56,246 nucleotides of DNA from JAWVFN01 sp963696625 (GTDB lineage: Bacteria; Actinomycetota; Thermoleophilia; Solirubrobacterales; 70-9), in NCBI GenBank assembly GCA_963696625.1, contig CAVOKZ010000053.1, forward strand, positions 1 to 56,246. Reading direction: 5' to 3'. Both the position numbers and the translations under genes were made by a program. The first letter of the stretch is position 1; every line of letters starts with the position of its first letter. Below are positions 33,827 to 41,674 of the stretch, piece by piece. The notes under the pieces are model-generated. The model ran no database searches. It was not told where the DNA came from and worked only from the letters and a program-made list of their open reading frames with translations.

Positions 33827-34702
33827 GTGGAGCGCCGGCGGCTGGTCCGCGTTCCGGCTTCCTCGGCCAACCTGGGCCCGGGCTACGACGTCCTCGCTGC
33901 GGCCCTCACCCTTCACCTCGAGCTCGAGATCGAGGAGACCGGCGAGTTCTCGGTGCGGGCCGAGGGCCTCGACGTGCCGCTCGACCGCTCGAACCTCTGC
34001 GTCAAGGCGTTCGAGTCGCTGAAGCCGGCCGACGGGGTCGCCTTCCGGATCCGCAGCGAGATCCCGCTCGCCCGGGGGCTCGGCTCGAGCGCGGCGGCGA
34101 TCGTCGCCGGGCTAACGGCCGCCGACCACCTGCACGAGCTGGCGCTCGACCGCGCCGAGATGCTGGTCAAGGCGGCGGAGATCGAGGGGCACCCGGACAA
34201 CGTCGCGGCGGCGATCTACGGCGGTTTCGTCGCCTGCGCCGAGGTCGACGGGGCGCCGGCGGCGGCGCGCTTCGACCCGCCCGGCGGGGTCGAGGGTGTG
34301 CTCGTGATCCCCGCCGAGGAGGTGCCGACCGAGGAGGCGCGCAAGGCGATCCCGGCCGAGATCCCGCTGGAGGACGCGGTCGCCAACATCGGCGCCGCCT
34401 CGCTGCTCGTCCTCGGCCTCCGCGACGGCGACCTCGACCTGGTCAAGCGCGGCCTCGCCGACCGCATCCACCAGCCGCGCCGCGCGGCGCTCTACCCGCG
34501 CTCGATGGAGATCCTCGAATCGGCCGAAGAGCTCGGCGCGATCGGCGCCACGATCTCCGGCGCCGGGCCGAGCGTGCTGGTCTGGGTCAACTGGCAGGAG
34601 ACCGGCCAGGTCTTCGAGGCGTTGAAGCAGAAGGCCGGCGACTGGGCCGAGATCAAGCGCGTGCCGTTCTCGGCGCTCGGCGCCGACGTGCCCGAGCTCT
34701 AG
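33827..34702 (+). CDS. thrB: Homoserine kinase
   Basis: 291 residues of the GHMP kinase family: RVPASSANLGPGYDVLA, the ATP loop PLARGLGSSAAAI, EGHPDNVAAAIYGG and the C-terminal ATISGAGPSVLVW. It phosphorylates homoserine for threonine synthase. GTG start 1 bp after the redoxin stop. A G+C-rich inverted repeat (GCGCCC/GGGGCGC, about 34702-34724) follows the stop. Confidence 0.93.
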   Translation: MERRRLVRVPASSANLGPGYDVLAAALTLHLELEIEETGEFSVRAEGLDVPLDRSNLCVKAFESLKPADGVAFRIRSEIPLARGLGSSAAAIVAGLTAADHLHELALDRAEMLVKAAEIEGHPDNVAAAIYGGFVACAEVDGAPAAARFDPPGGVEGVLVIPAEEVPTEEARKAIPAEIPLEDAVANIGAASLLVLGLRDGDLDLVKRGLADRIHQPRRAALYPRSMEILESAEELGAIGATISGAGPSVLVWVNWQETGQVFEALKQKAGDWAEIKRVPFSALGADVPEL

Positions 34703-34740
34703 CGCCCGGAACCCGCCGGGGCGCGGATTATCCTCGCGCC

Positions 34741-35466
34741 GTGCTCATGCAGGGACGCATCGGCCTAATGATCGCGGCGACGGGAGTCACGGCGGCGCTC
34801 GTGCTTGCGGGCGCCTCTCCCGCCGCCGAAGCCCCCGGTGTGACGATGGTCGAGAAGTGGGGCTACCCGCAGTCGGCGGCCGCGATCCGCAAGGACCCCT
34901 CGGTGTCCTCGCCGTCGGTCTCCAAGCTGCGGTTCACGACAGAGCTCGGCAACGCCGAGGTCTACCGGGTCAGCGCCACCGTCGAGGCCGGCGAGGAGCC
35001 GAACACGACGACCTGGCTGCGGGTCGACGTCCTCGGCCGCCCCAACGGCCGCTTCGGCTGGGTCCCGGAGTCGGCGCTCGGCACCCTGCGACCGCAGACG
35101 ACGCGCCTGCTGATCGTCCGCAACTCCCTCCGCGCCTACCTCTTCAAGGGCAAGAAGCGAGTCTGGAGCGCCCGGATCGGGATCGGCAAGACCGGCACCC
35201 AGACGCCCGCCGGCCGCTTCTACGTCCGCGAGGCGACCAAGATCAAGCAGGGGGGAGGCGCCTTCGGAAACTTCGCCTTCGGCACCAGCGCCTACTCGCC
35301 CGGCCTCACCGACTGGCCCGGCGGCGGCGTGATCGGCATCCACGGCACCAACGAGCCCGGCCTGATCCCGGGCCGCATCTCCCACGGCTGCATCCGCGTT
35401 CGCAACCCGGACATGGCGAAGCTGCGCCGGCTGATGAAGGTCGGGACGCCGGTCGTGATCAAGTAG
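34741..35466 (+). CDS. L,D-transpeptidase (YkuD)
   Basis: 241 residues: signal peptide (to about A29), an SH3-like N-terminal region (WLRVDVLGRPNGRFGWVPES) and a YkuD domain with H201, and H215-G-C217 in ISHGCIRV, the catalytic Cys motif. It forms 3-3 peptidoglycan crosslinks or attaches proteins. GTG is 6 nt after TATCCT (34729-34734). Confidence 0.9.
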   Translation: MLMQGRIGLMIAATGVTAALVLAGASPAAEAPGVTMVEKWGYPQSAAAIRKDPSVSSPSVSKLRFTTELGNAEVYRVSATVEAGEEPNTTTWLRVDVLGRPNGRFGWVPESALGTLRPQTTRLLIVRNSLRAYLFKGKKRVWSARIGIGKTGTQTPAGRFYVREATKIKQGGGAFGNFAFGTSAYSPGLTDWPGGGVIGIHGTNEPGLIPGRISHGCIRVRNPDMAKLRRLMKVGTPVVIK

Positions 35467-35556
35467 CCCCGGCTACCGAATGGGTAGCAACGGCCCGTTG
35501 AACGCAGTCCTGGCGTTCACAGCTATCGCCGGGTGTTCCGGGAGGTGGATACCACC

Positions 35557-35648
35557 TTCCCGAAATGCACCACCTATACTTCCCGAAATGCACCACCTAT
35601 GTTTCCCGAAACGCACCAGGCAACAGTCCCGATCTGCACCGTCATCGG
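35557..35648 (+). repeat. Four tandem 23-bp repeats upstream of the AAA/DUF4143 gene
   Basis: Units start at 35557, 35580, 35603 and 35626; the first two are nearly identical (TTCCCGAAATGCACCACCTA), the third and fourth increasingly diverged. An inverted GGTGG/CCACC lies just before. They end 9 bp before the ATPase ATG, so they may be binding sites for its control. Confidence 0.85.
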
Positions 35649-35657
35649 GAGTCAGGG

Positions 35658-36896
35658 ATGACTGAGATGTTTCCGCGCGGAGACCGGCGGCTCGTAGTCG
35701 AAGCGTTGGGAGACACCTTCGGCGTCTTCGTCCGTGGCGCCCGCCAAGTCGGCAAGAGCACCTTGGCCAAGCAGATTGCTCAGAATGAGCACCCGGCCCA
35801 GGTAATCAGCCTCGACCAGAAGGCGGCTCGCGATGCCGCCCTCGCTGACCCTGAGGGCTTCGTCGCAGGATTGCAGCGACCGGTTCTAATCGACGAGGTC
35901 CAGCGTGGAACGCCTGATCTCCTGCTGGCGATCAAGGACGTCTTCGAAGGAGACAAATCGCCAGGCCAATTCCTTCTGACCGGCTCCGCAAACGTGGTTC
36001 GCAACAGGAAAGTCGCCGACGCCCTAACCGGCCGCATCGAGCTCGTAACGCTATGGCCGCTCGCACAGGCCGAGATCGAGAAGTCAGAAGGCAACTTCGT
36101 CGACGCCCTATTTACCGCCAGCCCTCCGCAGGTCACGGGAGCTCCTGTCGGCCGCGAGGCGCTGAAGGGGCGGATCGCTGCTGGGGGCTATCCCGAAGCT
36201 CGGCAGCGTGGGGGGCGTCGGCAGAGCCGCTGGTTTAACAGCTACCTCGAGACCACCTTCGAGAAAGACCTCGAGTCGATCACTGATGCCCAAAAGCTTC
36301 ACGAGATTCCACGCCTTCTTCGACTCCTCGCAGCTCAAGCGGCGAATCTCTTCGTCCCGACCAACATCGGTGGACGAATGAATCTCGACCATCACACCAT
36401 CACCAGCTATACGGGCCTGCTCGAGACGATCTACCTCGCGAAAAGGATTCCCGCTTGGCGTCCCGGTCTCGGCCAGCGTGAAATCCAGAGGCCGAAGATC
36501 TACATCGTCGATAGTGCTCTCCTCCTGCACCTCCTCGGCGCTAGCGAACAGCGCTTTCTCGAAGACGATCAGCTCACCGGCAAGGTTCTTGAGAACTTCG
36601 TTGCCATGGAGATCTTTAAACATGCCGAGTGGTCGGATGAGGGAGTGCGGGTCTACCACTACCGTCGCAAGAACGACGAGGTGGACCTGATCCTCGAAAA
36701 TCGCGCCGGCGAGATCGTTGCCATCGAAATCAAGGCCCGGGCAACGGTCAGTGCGTCCGACTGGCGAGTGATCTCAAAGCTCCGCGACAGACGCAAGAAG
36801 GGTTTTCGCTGCGGCATCGTCCTCTACACCGGCGACAAGACCATTCCCCTTGGAGACCGCTTGTTTGCGGTTCCATTGAGCGGCCTCTGGACCTAA
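35658..36896 (+). CDS. AAA ATPase with DUF4143 and PD-(D/E)xK-like C-terminus
   Basis: 412 residues from ATG 35658. Walker A GARQVGKST (27-35), Walker B VLIDEVQ (76-82), a sensor-like LLTGSANVV, then DUF4143, and a C-terminal nuclease-like fold (DEVDLILENRAGEIVAIEIK). Its G+C content and codon use are visibly lower than its neighbours, suggesting transfer. Members are widespread accessory genes; their role is not established. Tandem repeats precede it. Confidence 0.85.
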   Translation: MTEMFPRGDRRLVVEALGDTFGVFVRGARQVGKSTLAKQIAQNEHPAQVISLDQKAARDAALADPEGFVAGLQRPVLIDEVQRGTPDLLLAIKDVFEGDKSPGQFLLTGSANVVRNRKVADALTGRIELVTLWPLAQAEIEKSEGNFVDALFTASPPQVTGAPVGREALKGRIAAGGYPEARQRGGRRQSRWFNSYLETTFEKDLESITDAQKLHEIPRLLRLLAAQAANLFVPTNIGGRMNLDHHTITSYTGLLETIYLAKRIPAWRPGLGQREIQRPKIYIVDSALLLHLLGASEQRFLEDDQLTGKVLENFVAMEIFKHAEWSDEGVRVYHYRRKNDEVDLILENRAGEIVAIEIKARATVSASDWRVISKLRDRRKKGFRCGIVLYTGDKTIPLGDRLFAVPLSGLWT

Positions 36897-36922
36897 GTCG
36901 CTTAGCTGTCCATCTTTGGCGG

Positions 36923-37339
36923 CTAGCGGCCGTGGATGAAGACCAGGCCCCGCGGGTCGACGATCGTCGACCGCGGGCCGGAGCCGGTCGGCCAGTTGGC
37001 CTCGGAGATGCGGACCTTCTTCGGGCCGATCACGCCCGTGACGTAGGCGACGTGGCCGTAGCCGCCGGCGCAGCCGTGGTTGTCGCGGGTGCACTCGCCC
37101 GCCTGCCAGACGGCGACATCGCCGGCCGCGGGGGTCCGGTCGACGGCGAAGCCCATGTCGGCGGCGCGGGAGTCCCAGGTCTTGGCGTCACCGAGCTTCT
37201 TCCAGGGCAGATCCGGGCGTTTGACGTGTGCCCACACCGTGCACTGCATGTCCGAGAGCGCGGGGGCCGCGCAGACTGCGAGAGCCAGGACTGCCGCCGC
37301 GAAGGCGAGGATGATCTTTGGACGCCGGGGGGAACGCAT
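36923..37339 (-). CDS. Secreted CHAP-domain protein
   Basis: 138 residues with a signal peptide (MRSPRRPKIILAFAAAVLAL ... ALS). The CHAP amidase residues are Cys in QCTVWAHVKRPD and His in GYGHVAYVTGV; SEANWP and GLVFIHGR complete the fold. It would cut peptidoglycan peptides. GATAAAT lies just before the ATG. Confidence 0.83.
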   Translation of the reverse strand: MRSPRRPKIILAFAAAVLALAVCAAPALSDMQCTVWAHVKRPDLPWKKLGDAKTWDSRAADMGFAVDRTPAAGDVAVWQAGECTRDNHGCAGGYGHVAYVTGVIGPKKVRISEANWPTGSGPRSTIVDPRGLVFIHGR

Positions 37340-37420
37340 GCTGATTTATCGGGTGACACATGCGATCGGTCGAGCGTCACGCCTACTAAATAGTATGGAT
37401 GTCCAGGCAGGCTGAAGTTG

Positions 37421-38176
37421 CTACAGGCCGGGCAGGTGCCGAACCGCCATGCCGCTCGGGTAGGCGTCGAACGGGTGCCAGCGGGGGCCGCTGCCCTTGG
37501 CGTCGCCGACGGTGTCCCAGCGCAGGCCGGCGATCACGGCGTAGGTGTGGCCGGGGCTCGCGTAGAGGGTGATCCACTTGCCGGGCCCGGGGACGCCCCA
37601 GCCCATCAGCTCGCCGGATGTGCGGGGGATGTCGATCATGCCGCCGCCCTTGAGCGCGTAGCTGACGGCGCCCGAGCAGTCATAGCCCGCGGACTGGAAC
37701 GAGCCATGCCCGCCGCCCCACACGTAGGGCTGGTCGGCGATCGCGTTGGCGGCGCTGATCGCGCCCTTGACCGGCTCCGGGGCGCTCGGCGGGGCGATCG
37801 CGGTTCCGCCGAGCAGGATCGCCGAGCGCTCGACGGGGAAGAGTCCCTCGGGCGGATGGATGCGCGCGGCGAGCTTCTTCTGCTCCGCGGGCGAGGGAGG
37901 GTCATAGGAGCCGTTGGTCCCCGCCGACGCGGGCGGCAGGCTGCCGTCGGGGTTGACCTTGGCGACCACCTCGGTGAGGGTCGGCTGTGGCTCCTTGGCG
38001 GCCTCTTCGGGATCGGGGGGCAGGGGCACATCCGACTCGGGCGAGTCCTCGGCCGCGACCGCGCCCTCGCCGGCGACCACGCGCGGCGCCGAATCTTCCG
38101 AGCAGCCGCCGAGCGCGAAAACGCCGGCGGCGATCACCAGCCACAAAGCAACGAGCCTGAGCCCACCCTTTGACAT
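37421..38176 (-). CDS. NlpC/P60 family lipoprotein
   Basis: 251 residues from ATG 38176; lipobox LGGC, an acidic Pro-rich linker, then NlpC/P60 with the catalytic Cys in AGYDCSGAVSYAL and His in SPGHTYAVI. A D,L-endopeptidase role is likely. The ATG is 8 nt after TAGCCT (38190-38185), whose TA is the end of a 165-bp fold-back element. A longer frame at 38275 would run through that element and is rejected. Confidence 0.87.
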   Translation of the reverse strand: MSKGGLRLVALWLVIAAGVFALGGCSEDSAPRVVAGEGAVAAEDSPESDVPLPPDPEEAAKEPQPTLTEVVAKVNPDGSLPPASAGTNGSYDPPSPAEQKKLAARIHPPEGLFPVERSAILLGGTAIAPPSAPEPVKGAISAANAIADQPYVWGGGHGSFQSAGYDCSGAVSYALKGGGMIDIPRTSGELMGWGVPGPGKWITLYASPGHTYAVIAGLRWDTVGDAKGSGPRWHPFDAYPSGMAVRHLPGL

Positions 38177-38188
38177 CGCGGGAAAGGC

Positions 38189-38353
38189 TAGATGACCGAT
38201 TCCCAATCCGCGCACCCACGGTGACGACGCATGCCTTCGCCTGGCGGCGTCCTCGGTCGGCCGAATAGTCACCACTATTCGGCCTCCCTGCGTCCTTGCC
38301 AGGCTCGACCTGCGCCGCCCCCGCGGGCACGCCGATTAGGAATCGATCATCTA
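38189..38353. repeat. 165-bp fold-back element, copy A
   Basis: Ends are inverted: TAGATGACCGATTCCCAATC on the left and, read on the other strand, TAGATGATCGATTCCTAATC on the right. The two halves pair imperfectly along their length and a tip hairpin GGCCGAATAGT/ACTATTCGGCC closes it. It lies directly upstream of the NlpC/P60 gene. Copy B at 51048-51212 has the same length and the same ordered internal blocks. Confidence 0.8.
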
Positions 38354-38364
38354 GTGGACCGGCG

Positions 38365-39246
38365 TCAACCGCAATACAGGTAGGAGCGCAGCACCCCGGT
38401 CGAGAGCGGGCCGGAGTGGAGCCCGGTGCTGCGCCATGCCTTGCCCTGCGGGCGCGAGGCCATCACGTAGACGATGTTGCCGCCGCCCAGCAACGAGCCG
38501 CCCGAGGTGAGGAAACCGCCGCTCACCGGGCGGCCCGAGGGGCAGCCGGCGGCGTCGGCCGATTTGGTGCCGAGGTCGCCCTTCATCGAAGCCTGGGCGG
38601 TCTTCTGGCTCACGCCCGAGCGCGCGCAGTAGGCGTAGGCGGCTACCGTCTTGGCGGTCGTGTTGCTGTGCACGGCGCTCGCCTGCCAGGCGCGCTTGCC
38701 GAGCCGGCGGGACTCCTGCGGGATCGCCCCCAGCGTCGTCACCGGGTCCACCGAAGTCTCAAAGCCGCCGGCTACGACCTTCAGCTTGGGCGGGCAGGAC
38801 GCGGTTGCCGTAGCCGCGCCGACCGATCCGGGAGTCGTGGCCGCGGGCAGCACCGCGGTGGCGCTGATCGCCGTCAGCTTCGGCGCCGCCAGCCTGCACC
38901 TGACGAATGCGGTGACGACGCCGTCTGCCGTCGTCAGCGGGGCGTTGCGGATCGCGCTCGCCGACCAGCTCTTGGCCGAGACCATGCGCGAGGAGGTGAC
39001 CAGCGTCGGCTCGATTCCGCCGGGCGCCGCCTCGAAGCCGCCGCCCACGGCGCGCGTCTTGCCCGGGCAGGTGGCGGTGGCGATCCCGACCTTGTGAGGG
39101 ACCACCGACGCTTGCGCCGAGCGCGTGACGACCGCGCCGGGCTTGCGCGGGGCCTTCTTCTTCTTGGCCGCCTCGGCGGCCGGCGCGCAGAGCAGCAGGC
39201 AAGCCAGCACGACCATCGAGATGCGGAGGGCGCCGTCCTTGGCCAC
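38365..39246 (-). CDS. Secreted protein with three internal repeats, function unknown
   Basis: 293 residues, GTG start 6 nt after TAGCTT (39258-39253), signal peptide ending near AAEAA. After a basic patch, three repeats of about 80-90 residues each contain a CP motif followed by VGGGFE/VAGGFE/VSGGFL, then W-x-A-S or W-R-S-T and a closing A-x-C. The Cys pairs may form one disulfide per repeat. I recognise no named family. Confidence 0.65.
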   Translation of the reverse strand: MAKDGALRISMVVLACLLLCAPAAEAAKKKKAPRKPGAVVTRSAQASVVPHKVGIATATCPGKTRAVGGGFEAAPGGIEPTLVTSSRMVSAKSWSASAIRNAPLTTADGVVTAFVRCRLAAPKLTAISATAVLPAATTPGSVGAATATASCPPKLKVVAGGFETSVDPVTTLGAIPQESRRLGKRAWQASAVHSNTTAKTVAAYAYCARSGVSQKTAQASMKGDLGTKSADAAGCPSGRPVSGGFLTSGGSLLGGGNIVYVMASRPQGKAWRSTGLHSGPLSTGVLRSYLYCG

Positions 39247-39336
39247 GGCGGCAAGCTAACACCCGCCGCGGCCGCCACCTGAAAAGGATCTCGCAGGATT
39301 AAAGGAATCGGTCGGCAGACTTCGAATCCACCGACC

Positions 39337-40251
39337 ATGCCTCATCGCAAGCTCCAAGGACGGGGCGGGAGGCTCGGCGTCCTCGCCGTGTCCCTGCTCG
39401 CAGCGGCGCTCTTCCCGAGCACCGCCTTCGGCGGGGCCGCGATCGTGCCGATTCCGACCTTCCCCCACCCGTCGGTGACCCTCGGCCAGCCGTTCGCGGC
39501 ATCGATAACGATGTTCAACAACTCGACCGGCCCCGATGCCGCGGCGGGAGTCACGATCGAGGGCAGAAACCTCGATCTTTACCCGTCGTGCCCGACGGTC
39601 GGAGGAGCGAGCAACGACTGCCCGACCGCGGAGGCCGGCGTGTTCACGCCGAGCGCCACCGCCGCCAGCGGCGACGGCCACTGCCCCGCCGGCACCTGGC
39701 AGATCTCGGTCCCGGCCCCCGCCCAGTGGCGCTTCACGCCGCCCGCGCCGATCGGGCTGCTGCCCTTCGAGCACTGCACCGTTGACTTCACCGCGACCGC
39801 GACCCGGCTTCCGGCCCTCGACGCGGCGCTCGCGGTGCCCGGCATGCAGACCAACCAGGTCGCCGCGGTCGACGCCTTCAGCCCGGTCTCGAACCTCACC
39901 GTCCGCAACAGCGGCTCGGGCTCGACCACGGTGCTCTCCCCGGCCGAGTCGGACGTTCAGTCGGGCAAGAACACGGCCAAGCTCAAGGTCTCCGAGGGCT
40001 GCAAGCCCGTCGCCAAGGCGCGGGTCACCGGCACCGACGTCCAGCGCGTCGTCTTCTCGGTCGACGGCAAGAAGGTCGACACTGTCGGCTCGGCGCCGTT
40101 TGCGACTCAGATCATCACCAAGCGCTACTCCAAGGGCCGCCACAAGCTCACCGCCGCGGTCAGCTTCACCGCCGCCAGCAGCAACCTCGCGGCCTCGCTG
40201 CGCGGCGGCTTCCTGCGCTGCGCCGTGAAGCGCGTCAACTACACCGGCTGA
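39337..40251 (+). CDS. Secreted protein with Ig-like regions, function unknown
   Basis: 304 residues. Signal peptide (LGVLAVSLLAAALFPSTAFG); an N-terminal beta domain with VTLGQPFAASITMFNNSTGP, two or more Cys, and a C-terminal Ig-like module (VFSVDGKKVDTV ... YSKGRHKLTAAVSF). It may be a surface or matrix protein. It is followed by two GGGGAC palindromes. Confidence 0.6.
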   Translation: MPHRKLQGRGGRLGVLAVSLLAAALFPSTAFGGAAIVPIPTFPHPSVTLGQPFAASITMFNNSTGPDAAAGVTIEGRNLDLYPSCPTVGGASNDCPTAEAGVFTPSATAASGDGHCPAGTWQISVPAPAQWRFTPPAPIGLLPFEHCTVDFTATATRLPALDAALAVPGMQTNQVAAVDAFSPVSNLTVRNSGSGSTTVLSPAESDVQSGKNTAKLKVSEGCKPVAKARVTGTDVQRVVFSVDGKKVDTVGSAPFATQIITKRYSKGRHKLTAAVSFTAASSNLAASLRGGFLRCAVKRVNYTG

Positions 40252-40259
40252 ATCATTAA

Positions 40260-40272
40260 GGGGACTGTCCCC
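40260..40272. repeat. GGGGAC-T-GTCCCC palindrome (variant subfamily)
   Basis: Same layout as the GGGGTC family but with the inner TC/GA pair replaced by AC/GT on both arms. Flanked by ATTAA and TTTG. Lies 9 bp after the preceding stop. Confidence 0.8.
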
Positions 40273-40314
40273 TTTGCACGCCGTCTCCTCGAATTCCGTG
40301 CCTGGAATTGTCAA

Positions 40315-40327
40315 GGGGACCGTCCCC
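40315..40327. repeat. GGGGAC-C-GTCCCC palindrome (variant subfamily)
   Basis: A second variant copy 43 bp on, with centre base C. The pair lies between two converging genes and may end both transcripts. Confidence 0.8.
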
Positions 40328-40336
40328 TTTGTGGGG

Positions 40337-40627
40337 TTAGGCGAGAAGGCCGACCTGGCGCAGGATCGAGACCGAGTCGGAATAGACGTCCTTGCGCTTG
40401 ACCAGCCCGTCCTCGAACGGGATCACGTCGACGCCTTTCCAGGTCACGGTGTTGCCGGTCGGCTCGGCGACCAGCTCGCCGCGGGTCATCCTGTTCTGGT
40501 GGGTCGCTGTAGCCGTCCACTCCTGGGTGACGACGCCGTCGCGCGCGTAGAGGCGCCGCGTCTGGAAGTTGATGTCGGGCCAGCTCTCGAAGATCGAGCC
40601 GATGTGGCCGCGGACCTCGTCGCCCAC
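40337..40627 (-). CDS. SnoaL-like (NTF2-fold) small protein
   Basis: 96 residues with the SnoaL pattern SIFESWPDINFQTRRLYARD, VVTQEWTATATHQ and ITWKGVDV-like strands ending in YSDSVSILRQVGLL. Shorter than the usual 120-140, lacking the first helix. Start GTG 40627 is 6 nt after TATCCT (40639-40634), so this short form seems to be the real gene. Substrate unknown. Confidence 0.72.
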   Translation of the reverse strand: MGDEVRGHIGSIFESWPDINFQTRRLYARDGVVTQEWTATATHQNRMTRGELVAEPTGNTVTWKGVDVIPFEDGLVKRKDVYSDSVSILRQVGLLA

Positions 40628-40668
40628 GCGTCAAGGATATGTTCTCAAGCCCAACCGGAGGAGCAGAG

Positions 40669-41043
40669 ATGGCCGACCCGTACACGCTCAAGCACGTAGA
40701 CGACTTCGAGGTAATGGAGGGCTCGGGCGATTCAACCTGGCGCCTGGCCCGCAAATCGCTCGGCGCCGACGCCCTCGGCTTCAACGTCGTCGACATCGGC
40801 CCCGGCGGTCAGATCCCCGCGCACAACGAAGCCGAATCGAACCAGCAGGAGGTCTTCGTCATCCTCGAGGGCGAGGGCACGATCCTCGCCGGCGAGGACG
40901 AGCACCCGGCGCCCGCCGGCACCTTCTGCGTCTATGAGCCCGCGACCCACCGGGGGCTCGAGAACCGCTCCGACGCCAACGTCCGCGCCCTATTGATCGG
41001 GGTACCGAAGGACTCCGGGTACGAGATCGGCGGTTGGGCCTAG
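40669..41043 (+). CDS. Cupin-domain protein
   Basis: 124 residues from ATG 40669, preceded by GGAGGAGC. The two cupin motifs are GGQIPAHNEAESNQQEVFVI and the later PAGTFCVYEPATHRGLENR with a conserved His; a metal site is plausible. Divergent from the SnoaL-like gene and ends in a 4-bp overlap with the converging gene. Confidence 0.85.
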   Translation: MADPYTLKHVDDFEVMEGSGDSTWRLARKSLGADALGFNVVDIGPGGQIPAHNEAESNQQEVFVILEGEGTILAGEDEHPAPAGTFCVYEPATHRGLENRSDANVRALLIGVPKDSGYEIGGWA

Positions 41044-41621
41044 GGATCCTCGTTGGTGAGGTAGCACTGTTCGAAGCCGAAGCTGCCGACGATGAGGTCG
41101 GTAAGGCCGAGCTGGTCCTCGACGCCCTGGAAACGGAACAGCACGCCCAGCGCGCCGTTCGGCTTGCGCCGGCTCACCCGCTTTAGCTGCCGGCCCGACT
41201 GCTTGATCAGGCCGGCGTCGACGCGGCGGCTCTCGATCCACTGGGCGATGACCGAAGCGTCGTCGGCCGGCTCGGGCACAGCCTGCAGCTGACCGTTGAG
41301 CGTGTGAATCGCCCTGCCCTCGAACGAGAGCACCCGCCCGTAGCCGTTGAAGTAGAGGAACTCGTCGCGGCGCTTCTGGGCCCTGCTCCAGTCGCGGGGC
41401 TTGCCCGCGGGCCGCAGGCGCTTGTAGCGGCGGTAGAGCTGGTTGCTGCGGTTGCTGATCACCCGGTTCGACTCGCGGCACAGCGCTTCCGCCTGCGCGA
41501 CGAACTCGCCCCGCGTCGTGGCGGTGGCGGGCGTAGCCGAACCGAGGATGATCGCGGTCGCCACGAGCGCGGCCGCGGCGCTCGTGCGCATCAGGTGGCC
41601 GGCGTCGCCAGGGTTACCCAA
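41040..41621 (-). CDS. Secreted protein of the two-cysteine family
   Basis: 193 residues from TTG 41621, which has GGAGGGAGC upstream; ATG 41591 is the alternative. Signal MRTSAAAALVATAIILGSA, then EFVAQAEALCRESNRVISNR near the N-terminus and SFGFEQCYLTNEDP at the end. The middle is basic and helical. Same pattern as 18420, 18964 and 41675. Unknown function. Confidence 0.68.
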   Translation of the reverse strand: MGNPGDAGHLMRTSAAAALVATAIILGSATPATATTRGEFVAQAEALCRESNRVISNRSNQLYRRYKRLRPAGKPRDWSRAQKRRDEFLYFNGYGRVLSFEGRAIHTLNGQLQAVPEPADDASVIAQWIESRRVDAGLIKQSGRQLKRVSRRKPNGALGVLFRFQGVEDQLGLTDLIVGSFGFEQCYLTNEDP

Positions 41622-41674
41622 GCTCCCTCCACGGGTTCAGGGTAGACCCGGGCCACACGCAAGTCCAGCGGGAG

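Noticed and set aside
35557..35648. CRISPR array
   Set aside because: The units are directly tandem with no spacers, diverge quickly, and no cas gene is near.
38189..38353. Cyclic-di-AMP (ydaO-type) riboswitch, suggested by its position before an NlpC/P60 gene
   Set aside because: The conserved ydaO blocks that I know are not present, and the downstream gene seems to have its own -10 box after the element. The element is reported as unclassified.
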